From assembly GCA_040905025.1 (NCBI GenBank), contig JBBDSJ010000134.1, positions 1-16,342 of the forward strand: a stretch of DNA of 16,342 nucleotides, in the 5' to 3' direction. Of the stretch, positions 1 to 7,432 are shown in pieces. The position numbers were made by a program, and so were the translations under genes. The notes beneath the pieces were generated by a model. That model saw nothing but the letters and a program-made list of their open reading frames with translations. It ran no database searches and was not told the origin of the DNA. The DNA is from JBBDSJ01 sp040905025. Its GTDB lineage: Bacteria; Pseudomonadota; Gammaproteobacteria; Methylohalomonadales; Methylohalomonadaceae. Each line of letters opens with the position of its first letter. Position 1 is the stretch's first letter.

Positions 1-11
1 GGTTAAAACCG

Positions 12-81
12 CTATCGCCCGATAAATCGGGCTCCTACAGAACACCGTGATCCTGTAGGAGCGCACTTCAGTGCGCGATAG
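12..81. repeat. Inverted pair of GTAG-headed REP palindromes
   Basis: Two REP units face each other. The left unit (12-40) has the stem CCCGAT/ATCGGG (18-23, 26-31) followed by CTCCTACAG. The right unit (53-81) starts CTGTAGGAG and has the stem GCGCAC/GTGCGC (61-66, 71-76) around a TTCA loop. The outer ends, CTATCG (12-17) and CGATAG (76-81), are also complementary. Different stem sequences with the same GTAGGAG head and CGA tail are the pattern of a REP family, and the pair forms a BIME-like unit. It recurs in several variants later in the window. Confidence 0.85.
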
Positions 82-235
82 AATTCAAGCCTAATCCACC
101 CGGCCAGTTTTATTGCAATGCAGCAATGGGATTTTCTCCCGGCTGTGCAAATACTGCGCATTTTTATAGACGTTCCTCAAGTATTTAGCTAACTTCGTCA
201 CATTTTCGGCCATGAGCTTGTCATGCTGCCCGAAT

Positions 236-251
236 TGGAACGCTTATTGCT
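236..251 (+). promoter_or_regulatory. Candidate sigma-54 (RpoN) promoter for the msh operon
   Basis: TGGAAC-GCTTA-TTGCT matches the sigma-54 consensus TGGCAC-N5-TTGCW at every fixed position except one (A for C). The essential GG (237-238) and GC (249-250) have the required spacing. This predicts a transcript start near 262 and a leader of about 217 nt before mshI. Sigma-54 promoters need an enhancer-binding activator; the dyad at 112-127 is a possible but unproven site. One such match in a few hundred bases can arise by chance, so the case rests on its quality and its place ahead of the first gene. Confidence 0.5.
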
Positions 252-260
252 GCCATGTGC

Positions 261-319
261 CCTGTAGTCGATCCACAGGCTTCGTGAAACCGGGTTTCCG
301 GGACAGACCTGGTCACGAA
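261..319 (+). promoter_or_regulatory. Two hairpins in the predicted mshI leader
   Basis: CCTGT/ACAGG (261-265 with 275-279) is followed at once by a longer stem whose base is TTCGTGA/TCACGAA (281-287 with 313-319). An inner CCGGG/CCTGG pairing (290-294 with 308-312) contains one G-U pair. Together they would sit at the 5' end of a transcript from the sigma-54 candidate. No T-run follows, so it does not look like an intrinsic terminator. It does not match the c-di-GMP-I riboswitch pattern. The role is unknown. Confidence 0.4.
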
Positions 320-403
320 ATTAATAACATTTTCTTATTGACAGCAATAGCTTACAATGAAAAACTTAAAGCTGTATCTTAGGAGCAGACCTGTCGAGTC
401 AGC

Positions 404-419
404 GTCGTCTTCAGACGAC
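404..419 (+). promoter_or_regulatory. Hairpin upstream of the mshI ribosome binding site
   Basis: GTCGTCT-TC-AGACGAC is a perfect 7-bp inverted repeat, which folds as a 6-bp stem with a TTCA loop. It ends 43 nt before the GGGAGGGA ribosome binding site (463-470) of mshI. It could be an mRNA structure or an operator dyad; nothing in the sequence decides between these. Confidence 0.4.
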
Positions 420-478
420 AGCCTTCAGAATTATAATCGGCTGCTGTTTCTTGCTTCTGAACGGGAGGGAGTATCCGC

Positions 479-1426
479 GTGTTCCGTTTGCTAAAAAGGC
501 AGGTCGCCAGCCACGCACTGGTTGCGATCTGTACATCTTCTGCCGGGTTAGCCCTGGCCAGAATCAGACGCGAACCGGGTTTACCGCCGGTACTCGATCT
601 CGGCGAATTTCATGCTACCCCGGCAGGTGAGCAGCAGGCATTGCTCAGCAAGCTTTCCCGGCAACATCATCTCGACAGCTTTGTTTGCCATTCCGTCATG
701 GGTCTCGGCCAGTACAATCTGTTATTGGTGGAAGCGCCGGATGTGCAGCCGGCCGAATTGCGTGCCGCCATTCGCTGGCGTATCAAGGACCTGATCGACT
801 TTCATGTCGATGACGCTGTCATCGATGTTTTTGAAGTGCCAAATCAAAAAACTGCCGGCCGCAACAGCATGATGTACGCAGTTGTGGCGCGTGCCGATAT
901 AGTTCGTCAGCGCATAGAGCGTATGACGGATGCCAATATCAATCTTGTGGTTATCGATATTCCCGAACTTGCCCTGCGGAATCTGGCGGCGTTGTTGCCG
1001 GAAGATGTTGGCGGTGTCGCGACGCTATATCTGGAAGACCACTCCGGTTTGATTACGATTACCCGTCAGGGTGTGTTGTATCTGTCACGGCAAATTGATC
1101 TGGGTTATCTGGATGTGTTCAGTAATCCGGATACTGGCGAACTATCGCATGATCAGATTGATCACATCATAGTCGAGATACAACGGTCACTGGATTACTA
1201 CGAAAGTCACTTTTCCCAGCCTGCCGTCAGCAGTGTAGTGGTGATGCCCGCGATTAAACCGCTAAACGGCATAACCGATTACCTTAATTCGCAACTGGAT
1301 TTGAAAGTTCGGGATCTGGACCTGAATCAATTAGTAGATGCCCCTGTAGCACTTGATCCGGCAACCCAGGGTGGTTGTTTGCTGGCGATTGGCGCGGCTC
1401 TGCGTGAAGAAGGCAAGGCATTATGA
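479..1426 (+). CDS. mshI: MSHA biogenesis protein MshI (PilM-like)
   Basis: This 315-residue protein is the first gene of the operon. MshI is the cytoplasmic, actin-fold PilM-like member of the inner-membrane alignment complex and is expected to bind the N-terminus of the PilN-like protein encoded next. Recognisable family segments are the AIRWRIKDLIDF block (about residues 97-108), the VVIDIPELALRNL block (157-169) and the EIQRSLDYYESHF helix (233-245), typical of MshI and its relatives. There is no signal peptide or convincing membrane segment. The start is GTG at 479, supported by GGGAGGGA at 463-470 with 8-nt spacing. The stop overlaps the next start by 4 nt (ATGA), implying translational coupling. 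The likely promoter is the sigma-54 candidate about 230 nt upstream. Confidence 0.9.
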   Translation: MFRLLKRQVASHALVAICTSSAGLALARIRREPGLPPVLDLGEFHATPAGEQQALLSKLSRQHHLDSFVCHSVMGLGQYNLLLVEAPDVQPAELRAAIRWRIKDLIDFHVDDAVIDVFEVPNQKTAGRNSMMYAVVARADIVRQRIERMTDANINLVVIDIPELALRNLAALLPEDVGGVATLYLEDHSGLITITRQGVLYLSRQIDLGYLDVFSNPDTGELSHDQIDHIIVEIQRSLDYYESHFSQPAVSSVVVMPAIKPLNGITDYLNSQLDLKVRDLDLNQLVDAPVALDPATQGGCLLAIGAALREEGKAL

Positions 1427-2031
1427 ACCAGCAGATCAATCTGTATCAGCCGATGTTCCGCAAGCAGGAGAAGGTTTTCTCCGCGGTTACCATGCTGCAG
1501 ATTACCGGCTTTATTGTGCTGGTGTTGGCAGCGATTTATGGCTACAGCCTCTACAGCTTGCAACCATTCAAGAGTGAACTGGCGAAAATTGATTCAGAAC
1601 ATAACAAACTGGAACAACAGTTGTCGCGTCTGGAGGCCCAGGCACCTGCCAATGTCAAAAGCCAGCTACTGGAAGATGAAGTACGCCAGTTGACGCAGGA
1701 ACTGGAACAGAAACAGCGTGTGCAGGAAATGCTGACGAGCGGACGTTATGGCAATCGTGACGGTTTTTCGGGTTTGCTGGAAGGTCTTGCGCGTCAACAT
1801 GTCAGCGGTCTGTGGCTGACACAGGTCAGGGTCACCAGCGGCGGTACCCAGTTGATGATGAGCGGCAAAGCCAATTCCGCCGAATTAATCCCGATTTATA
1901 TTCAAAAACTGGCCGCCGAAACGGCCTTTGCAAAATTGTCATTTAATGTTTTGCAGATCAGTCGCAGTGAATCAGAAGATGGCATGGTCGAATTCAATCT
2001 GGCGACCCAACTGGATACCGGCAAAGGTTAA
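1423..2031 (+). CDS. PilN-like MSHA biogenesis protein (MshI2 type)
   Basis: A 202-residue bitopic inner-membrane protein. The short cytoplasmic N-terminus contains QINLYQP (residues 4-10), the counterpart of the INLLP motif by which PilN binds PilM. A transmembrane helix follows (about 24-46), then a Gln/Glu/Leu-rich coiled coil (about 48-105) and a small periplasmic domain (about 112-198). This is the standard PilN layout and size. It lies between the PilM-like mshI (4-nt overlap) and the PilO-like mshJ (2-nt gap), the same order as pilM-pilN-pilO. Inferred role: transmitting the state of the cytoplasmic motor to the periplasmic alignment complex. In some Vibrio annotations this position is called mshI2; I leave the symbol open. 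Confidence 0.85.
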   Translation: MNQQINLYQPMFRKQEKVFSAVTMLQITGFIVLVLAAIYGYSLYSLQPFKSELAKIDSEHNKLEQQLSRLEAQAPANVKSQLLEDEVRQLTQELEQKQRVQEMLTSGRYGNRDGFSGLLEGLARQHVSGLWLTQVRVTSGGTQLMMSGKANSAELIPIYIQKLAAETAFAKLSFNVLQISRSESEDGMVEFNLATQLDTGKG

Positions 2032-2033
2032 TC

Positions 2034-2750
2034 ATGGATAAAATCAAGGCCTACATGGAAAAAATCGACGCGCTCAGCATCCGTGAGCGCGGCATGATTT
2101 TGCTGGCGGTGCTGGCGGTTATTATTTTTCTCTGGGACAGCCTGTTGATGGCGCCGATAGATGTGCAGCAGCGAAGTATAAATTCGCAACTGGAAGTCAA
2201 GCGTGCCCAGAACAGTGCGGTGAGCATCCAGATTCAGCAAAAAATTGCCGAGCAGTCAGCTGATCCCAATAAAGAGAATCGTGAAAAACTGGTTGAATTG
2301 CGCGCCCAACTGGCTGCACTTGCAAGTGAGGTACAAGATACTGCGACGGACATGATCGAGCCAGCGAAAATGCCGGATGTATTGCGAACCGTCATCAACC
2401 AGATCAGTAATCTGACGTTAACCGAACTCAGCGGGTTGGGCGTGTCGCCATTGATTACTGCTGCCGATGCCGGAGGAACTGACAGCGATAGCACTGATGC
2501 TGATACGGCGGCAACTCCGCAGCCGCTGCCTGAAACAGGCAGTGAACTGGCCACAGCTTTTAAACATGGTATGCAAATTCAGGTGCGTGGAAATTATCTC
2601 ACCATGCTGGAGTATTTACGCCGGCTTGAAGCCGAGGAATGGCACTTCTTGTGGGACAGTTTTGAGTTGCAGGTGGGTGAGTACCCGGACGCTGATTCAA
2701 CCCTGACAATTTATACACTGAGTCTGACCCGTGACTGGATCCGCGCCTGA
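2034..2750 (+). CDS. mshJ: MSHA biogenesis protein MshJ (PilO/GspM-like)
   Basis: A 238-residue bitopic inner-membrane protein: a cytoplasmic N-terminus with an IRERGMILL entry, a transmembrane helix (about 20-39), a coiled coil (about 45-105), and a C-terminal ferredoxin-like PilO/GspM fold (about 178-236) with the characteristic stretch HGMQIQVRGNYLTMLEYLRRLE (179-200, shown in part by its G185-Y188 and L192-L198 positions). Residues 145-172 form a low-complexity Asp/Thr/Ser/Pro linker (SDSTDADTAA region) ahead of that fold. It is expected to pair with the PilN-like protein. The start lies 2 nt after the previous stop and the next gene begins 1 nt after this stop, so translation is probably coupled. 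Confidence 0.87.
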   Translation: MDKIKAYMEKIDALSIRERGMILLAVLAVIIFLWDSLLMAPIDVQQRSINSQLEVKRAQNSAVSIQIQQKIAEQSADPNKENREKLVELRAQLAALASEVQDTATDMIEPAKMPDVLRTVINQISNLTLTELSGLGVSPLITAADAGGTDSDSTDADTAATPQPLPETGSELATAFKHGMQIQVRGNYLTMLEYLRRLEAEEWHFLWDSFELQVGEYPDADSTLTIYTLSLTRDWIRA

Positions 2751-2751
2751 T

Positions 2752-3207
2752 ATGCGTTACCTGATTTTATCCATGTTGCTTGCGCCAGTATTTGCTGTTG
2801 CAGAGGTTCTGACCGATCCGACCCGGCCCTTTGGTTATGGTGCCGCACCGCAGATTGTGATCCAGGATATCGAATTACCGCGTGAGCAGATTAACTGGCG
2901 GCTGACCGGCATTCGTATCGCCGAACAGAATAAAACCGCGATACTTAACAACAAGCTGGTACGTGAAGATGACACTGTTGATGGTGCCAGATTACTGGAA
3001 ATCGGGCCGACATCCGTCCTGATTCAGTTTGAAGACAAACAGATCCGCGTGAATTTACTGCGGCTCAATGTCAAGGCAAATGAACGCGCCGAGAGTAATA
3101 ATGAAACCGGCGAACGCAGTCGCGGCGGGTTTACTGCTGCAGCAGGGCTTGAACCGGCTGCGGCTGACGCCAGGCAGAATCCAGACACTGCGCGCACCGT
3201 GCAATAA
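2752..3207 (+). CDS. mshK: MSHA biogenesis protein MshK (PilP/GspC-like)
   Basis: A 151-residue periplasmic protein. A signal peptide (residues 1-17, probable cleavage AVA|E) leads into LTDPTRPFG (20-28), a hallmark of MshK and related proteins just after the export signal. A small beta domain follows (about 47-105) with LTGIRI, AILNNKLVREDD and VLIQFEDKQIRVNLLRLNV, resembling the PilP/GspC homology region that contacts the secretin N-domains. The tail (108-151) is hydrophilic and probably disordered. An in-frame upstream start at 2731 would lie inside mshJ and spoil the signal peptide, so ATG 2752 is chosen. Inferred role: linking the MshJ/PilN-like pair to MshL. Confidence 0.85.
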   Translation: MRYLILSMLLAPVFAVAEVLTDPTRPFGYGAAPQIVIQDIELPREQINWRLTGIRIAEQNKTAILNNKLVREDDTVDGARLLEIGPTSVLIQFEDKQIRVNLLRLNVKANERAESNNETGERSRGGFTAAAGLEPAAADARQNPDTARTVQ

Positions 3208-3234
3208 CGACTTAAAGCTAATGAGACGAAGCCG

Positions 3235-5028
3235 ATGATGCAGGGAAATAGCAAATTGCTCAAAAATACAGCAGGCGTGTGCCTGTTGCTGATGCTGTGG
3301 GGCTGTACCACCGGCCCGGCCCAGCAGGATATTCTTGAACGTAGCCGCGAGGAAATTGAACAAGCCCGCCAGAGCCAGGACGATTATGATGATTTGCCGG
3401 ACAGTGTGCGTTCGGCCCTGATCCCGTCCGTGCAGCTGAATGTGGCTGAACTGCCGCAAATGGAAGCTGACAAACAACGCTTTGATATTGCCGTGAACAA
3501 TGTCCCGGCAGATCAATTCTTCATGAGTCTGGTTGATGACACACCTTATAATATTGTCGTGCACCCGGAAGTCGGTGGCGTTATTTCATTGAACCTGACA
3601 GACGTCAGCATTCCGGATGTGCTGGAAGCCGTGCGCGATGTCTACGGCTTTGAGTTCGTACAGACCAATTATGGTTTCCAGGTTTTGCCGGGCCGCCTGC
3701 AGGCGCGTATCTATCAAATCAATTTTCTGAACATTCAGCGGCGTGGCGCCTCGCGCACGATTGTAAACTCCGGCTCGGTAACGGCCGGTGGCGATGGTGG
3801 TTCAAATCTGGATGAATCCGGCCAACAGGTTACCAGTGGTGGCAATGTGGGTGGTGGCCGCTTTGGCCGTGGTGGTAATGTCACACCGGTGCTGGGCACG
3901 GAAATCAATACCAATCAGCCGGAAACAACTTTCTGGGAAGAATTGCGTTCTTCAGTCCAGGCGATTGTCGGTAGCGGTGAGGGCCGTGATGTTGTTGTGA
4001 ATCCGCAGTCCGGTGTGGTTGTTGTGCGTGGTTTGCCGACAGAATTGCGCGAAGTTGAGGCTTTCCTTGAAGCCACTCAGCTGGTTGTGCAGCGGCAGGT
4101 GATCCTTGAAGCCAAAATTATTGAAGTCACGTTGAATGAGCGTTTCCAGACCGGTATCAACTGGGGCGGTATCGTGCAAAGCGGGCGCAAAGCCGGTGTT
4201 TTCGGGACGCTCGGTGCCGGCGGGCCGTTGCTGGACGGCATTATTCCGGATCCGGACAATCTCGCTAATCTTGGCGGTATTGCTGACCAGCCAACCGGAT
4301 TTCCCGGTGACTTCACCGGTACTTTCGCGGCGGCGCTGAATCTGGGTGATTTCAGCGCACTGATTGAATTACTGCGTGGTCAGGGCAATGTGCAGGTTCT
4401 CTCCAGTCCACGCGTGGCGACAACCAATAATCAAAAAGCCGTTATCAAGGTGGGCTCTGATGAATTCTTTGTGACCGAAGTCAGTTCCACGACCACATTC
4501 TCCGGTGTTGGTGGCTTTGGTAATAACACTCCCAATATTACCTTGACGCCGTTTTTCTCGGGTATTGCGCTGGATGTGACGCCGCAGATCAGCCAGGACG
4601 GTTGGGTAACCTTGCATGTGCATCCATCAGTGAGCGAAGTTGAGGATCGTATCAAACTTATTGAAATTGGCGGCGAGACCCAGCAGCTTCCTTTGGCATT
4701 CAGTACAGTACGTGAGACAGACAGTATCGTTCGTGCCAAATCAGGCCAGGTAATCGTGATCGGCGGCTTGATGCGTGACAGTATCAATGATGAACAAATT
4801 GGTGCCCCGGGCCTTGGTGATTTACCGCTCGTCGGTGGTCTGTTCAAGCAAACCCGCAAACGGTCAACCAAGAGTGAACTGGTCATACTGTTGCGGCCGC
4901 TGGTCGTTGATAACAATGATGTCTGGCGTGATCTCATGGATGAGTCGATGCAATCTCTGGATGGGCTAAGTGACACATTGCGCGATCAGCAATGGACGCG
5001 CGAGATTATCCCGGGGACAACCCGTTAG
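3235..5028 (+). CDS. mshL: MSHA secretin MshL
   Basis: A 597-residue outer-membrane secretin that forms the pore for the pilus. The N-terminus is a lipoprotein signal peptide with lipobox LWGC (Cys24). Next come an STN/secretin N-terminal domain (about 84-153), a Gly/Ser-rich linker (about 176-232), an N-domain with VVVNPQSGVVVVRG (253-266), and the secretin core (about 286-558) with VQVLSSPRVATTNNQKA (386-402) and SGQVIVIGGLMRD (503-515). GLGDLPLVGGLF (526-537) is the classic C-terminal signature. There are no AMIN domains in front, unlike PilQ. The predicted lipid anchor may lessen the need for a separate pilotin; that is inference. ATG 3235 is 27 nt after mshK with only a weak purine-rich stretch ahead; a second ATG follows directly. 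Confidence 0.95.
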   Translation: MMQGNSKLLKNTAGVCLLLMLWGCTTGPAQQDILERSREEIEQARQSQDDYDDLPDSVRSALIPSVQLNVAELPQMEADKQRFDIAVNNVPADQFFMSLVDDTPYNIVVHPEVGGVISLNLTDVSIPDVLEAVRDVYGFEFVQTNYGFQVLPGRLQARIYQINFLNIQRRGASRTIVNSGSVTAGGDGGSNLDESGQQVTSGGNVGGGRFGRGGNVTPVLGTEINTNQPETTFWEELRSSVQAIVGSGEGRDVVVNPQSGVVVVRGLPTELREVEAFLEATQLVVQRQVILEAKIIEVTLNERFQTGINWGGIVQSGRKAGVFGTLGAGGPLLDGIIPDPDNLANLGGIADQPTGFPGDFTGTFAAALNLGDFSALIELLRGQGNVQVLSSPRVATTNNQKAVIKVGSDEFFVTEVSSTTTFSGVGGFGNNTPNITLTPFFSGIALDVTPQISQDGWVTLHVHPSVSEVEDRIKLIEIGGETQQLPLAFSTVRETDSIVRAKSGQVIVIGGLMRDSINDEQIGAPGLGDLPLVGGLFKQTRKRSTKSELVILLRPLVVDNNDVWRDLMDESMQSLDGLSDTLRDQQWTREIIPGTTR

Positions 5029-5036
5029 GGTGCGAC

Positions 5037-5978
5037 ATGTATCTTGAGCATTTTGGCCTGAAAGAGTTTCCGTTTACGATTACCCCGGATACCGGGTTTT
5101 TCATGAACCGGGCCGGCTATCAGGATGCCCTGAATGTGTTACTGGTGTCGCTGCGCAGTGGTGAAGGTTTTGTCAAGGTGACAGGCGAAGTTGGCGTGGG
5201 TAAAACTATCCTGTGCCGCAAATTACTAAAATCATTGAACCGCGAGAATTTTGTCACGGCCTATCTGCATAACCCCTATTTGCAACCCGACAGTCTGCTG
5301 TTTGCCATTGCCGATGAATTAAAAGTCGATTATTCAGCAGATGACAACCAGCATATGCTGCTGAAAAAAATTACCCGGGCATTGATTGATTATCACAGCA
5401 AGGGTCATTCAGTTGTTTTATGCCTTGATGAAGTCCAGGCCATGCCGCTGGCCACACTGGAGACCCTGCGCTTATTAACGAATCTTGAAACCGAGAAACG
5501 TAAGCTGTTGCAGGTGGTTTTGTTCGGTCAGCCGGAACTGGATACTTTGCTTGAGCAGCCGTCCATACGTCAGCTGAAACAACGCATAACTTTTGCCTAC
5601 CGGTTATTGCCTCTGAACAAGATTGCCTTTCGCGCCTATATTCGGCATCGCCTGACGGTGGCGGGGTATGAAGGCAGTGAATTGCTTAGCCGTGCGGCCT
5701 ATGAGCAGCTTTATCATGCCAGTCAGGGTATCCCGCGCCTGATCAATATCATTGGACATAAATCACTCTTGGCTGCCTATGGGCATGGTGACAAGCAAAT
5801 CAAGCCTGTACATATCAAAACAGCAATAGCGGACACTGATGAAGCACAACATACCCGGCCCTGGCAATTGGCCTACTGGTGGCCCGGCAATCCGGCTTAC
5901 TACCTCGCCGGTGCCGGACTGGTATTGATGTTGTTCCTGACACTTAACCGTACAGCCTTTACCGGAATATTGTCATGA
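5037..5978 (+). CDS. mshM: MSHA biogenesis protein MshM (ExeA/GspA-like AAA ATPase)
   Basis: A 313-residue ATPase of the ExeA family. It begins MYLEHFGLKEFPFTITPD, the conserved start of MshM/ExeA proteins, so ATG 5037 is preferred over an in-frame ATG at 4992 that lies inside mshL. Walker A is GEVGVGKT (residues 50-57), Walker B is VVLCLDE (126-132), and a QPELD segment follows about 40 residues later, near the usual sensor region. The last 30 residues contain a hydrophobic helix (about 288-304), giving one membrane anchor with a very short periplasmic end. ExeA itself carries a periplasmic peptidoglycan-binding domain after its anchor; that is absent here. By analogy with ExeA/ExeB it should work with MshN in placing or assembling the secretin. 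The stop overlaps mshN by 4 nt. Confidence 0.92.
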   Translation: MYLEHFGLKEFPFTITPDTGFFMNRAGYQDALNVLLVSLRSGEGFVKVTGEVGVGKTILCRKLLKSLNRENFVTAYLHNPYLQPDSLLFAIADELKVDYSADDNQHMLLKKITRALIDYHSKGHSVVLCLDEVQAMPLATLETLRLLTNLETEKRKLLQVVLFGQPELDTLLEQPSIRQLKQRITFAYRLLPLNKIAFRAYIRHRLTVAGYEGSELLSRAAYEQLYHASQGIPRLINIIGHKSLLAAYGHGDKQIKPVHIKTAIADTDEAQHTRPWQLAYWWPGNPAYYLAGAGLVLMLFLTLNRTAFTGILS

Positions 5979-7432
5979 GTCTGGTGAATGACCTGCTGAT
6001 AAATCTGGAAGAGCGTCGCGGTGGTCAGCGGACCGATAAAGGCGTGTTCGCCGGTCTGGATTCAGCCGACGATGAATTGACATTGCGTGATGAATCGCGC
6101 GTACCTGACTGGATCCGGCGGTCAATATTGCTTGTCATGCTGGCGGCGGTATTTGTCTTGATCTGGTCATTCATGAAGATACCGCAAACGGTGGCAACCA
6201 TGCCGGATCAGCCTGCAGCAGTTACAATTATCGATGCCGATACTGATGCCGGTAAAGATGATTCAAATATTGCCGGCAGTCTGCAGCCGCAATTGCGGCT
6301 GGCCGATTCATTGGTGAACGTGCCGGCACCGGAGTTGCCGCCGACAGCTGTTCCGGCAGAACCTGAAATCATCAATAAGACCCCGCAGTTATTGAATATC
6401 GATGTCAATGAAGGTAATGACGATGTGATAGTACAGCTGGATCTGACGGCCATGCCGGCTTATCGCCACTATCAATTGGCAAGCCCTGATCGGCTCGTGC
6501 TTGAGTTCGAGAATGCGACACTGGCAGACACGTTCGTGAATGACACCGGTTATGAATTCATCAAGGCAGTACGTCACAATGCGGGCACTGGAAACGATGC
6601 TGATCCTTTCAGACTGGTATTCGATTTGAACTCGGCGGTTACTATTATTGATGAGCAGGTATTGAAGGATCGGAATCGTAGCCAGTTGACATTGAAGCTA
6701 CGCCCGGCTGATGCACAGGCGCAGAAGACAAATGCGTCAACTGCCAGCGTGTCATCTTCAGATCCGGATAACTCCGGTGCAAACGCGGAGATTGTCAGAA
6801 AGGATGACGTGAGTATGCAGCGCCGGCCTGCCGAACAGGTCAGGATCAAGGAAAGTGCGTATCAGCAGGCGCTACGTTATTATCAGCAGGCTGACTATGC
6901 AAAGACAATCAGTACGCTAGACCGGCATCTTGAAGGTGAACCCGATGATGCCGAGGCAATACATCTGCAGGCACTGGCATTAATTAAAAGTGGCCAACAG
7001 GAACTGGCAGATAAACGGCTTTATGACGTTACCCGGCGCCTGCCTGAGTCAACCGAGCTGAAGCAGCTCTATGCGCATTTATTGATGCAGCAGAACAAGC
7101 TCGCGGATGCGGCAGCAATTTTATATATATCGCCTCCGGTTCTGACCGATGCGCCGGACTACCATGCATTGCTTGCGGCAGTCCTGCAGCAGCTTGACCA
7201 GCATGCGGAAGCGGCCGGTCTTTATGCTGAACTGGTTGAACTGGCACCGACACAAGGCGTGTGGTGGATGGGGCTGGGTATTTCACTTGAAGAAACAGGC
7301 CATGCGGACAAGGCAATTATGGCTTATCGCCGGGCTCTGGACAGTGGCCGGCTGACGGCCGATCTGACTGATTATGTGGCTGCCAGAATCAGAACCTTGT
7401 CAAACCGGTTATCGGAGCCCAGAAATTCATGA
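5975..7432 (+). CDS. mshN: MSHA biogenesis protein MshN with AMIN-like and TPR domains
   Basis: A 485-residue bitopic protein. It starts MSLVNDLLINLEERR, the usual MshN opening, and has a transmembrane helix at about 50-67, placing the rest in the periplasm. A Pro/Ala-rich linker leads to an all-beta domain (about 138-244): VIVQLDLTAMPAYRHYQLASP, then RLVLEFEN, then FRLVFDLNSAVTI and LTLKLRP. This spacing matches AMIN domains of PilQ and AmiC. A Ser/Asp-rich linker (245-290) is followed by about four TPR-like helical repeats (294-459). AMIN domains bind peptidoglycan in the families where they were studied, so an envelope-anchoring role is inferred. It is coupled on both sides by ATGA overlaps. 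The gene identity is well supported; the AMIN assignment rests on pattern recognition only. Confidence 0.88.
   Translation: MSLVNDLLINLEERRGGQRTDKGVFAGLDSADDELTLRDESRVPDWIRRSILLVMLAAVFVLIWSFMKIPQTVATMPDQPAAVTIIDADTDAGKDDSNIAGSLQPQLRLADSLVNVPAPELPPTAVPAEPEIINKTPQLLNIDVNEGNDDVIVQLDLTAMPAYRHYQLASPDRLVLEFENATLADTFVNDTGYEFIKAVRHNAGTGNDADPFRLVFDLNSAVTIIDEQVLKDRNRSQLTLKLRPADAQAQKTNASTASVSSSDPDNSGANAEIVRKDDVSMQRRPAEQVRIKESAYQQALRYYQQADYAKTISTLDRHLEGEPDDAEAIHLQALALIKSGQQELADKRLYDVTRRLPESTELKQLYAHLLMQQNKLADAAAILYISPPVLTDAPDYHALLAAVLQQLDQHAEAAGLYAELVELAPTQGVWWMGLGISLEETGHADKAIMAYRRALDSGRLTADLTDYVAARIRTLSNRLSEPRNS

Larger units (their letters stand above)
82..478 (+). other. Non-coding region upstream of mshI
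   Basis: I see no supportable gene here. The region holds a short dyad ATTGC-N6-GCAAT (112-127) that could bind an activator, the sigma-54 promoter candidate (236-251), two consecutive hairpins (261-279 and 281-319), a TTGACA at 338-343 with no convincing -10 partner, and a hairpin at 404-419 just before the mshI ribosome binding site. mshH, which precedes mshI in Vibrio, is not present in this segment. Confidence 0.6.

Noticed and set aside
338..358. Sigma-70 promoter with TTGACA (338-343) and TACAAT (353-358)
   Set aside because: Both hexamers are good, but they are only 9 nt apart, too close for one promoter, and neither has a correctly spaced partner.
4992..5036. Longer MshM starting inside mshL
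   Set aside because: The family's conserved start MYLEHFGLKEFPFT begins at 5037, 8 nt after the mshL stop.
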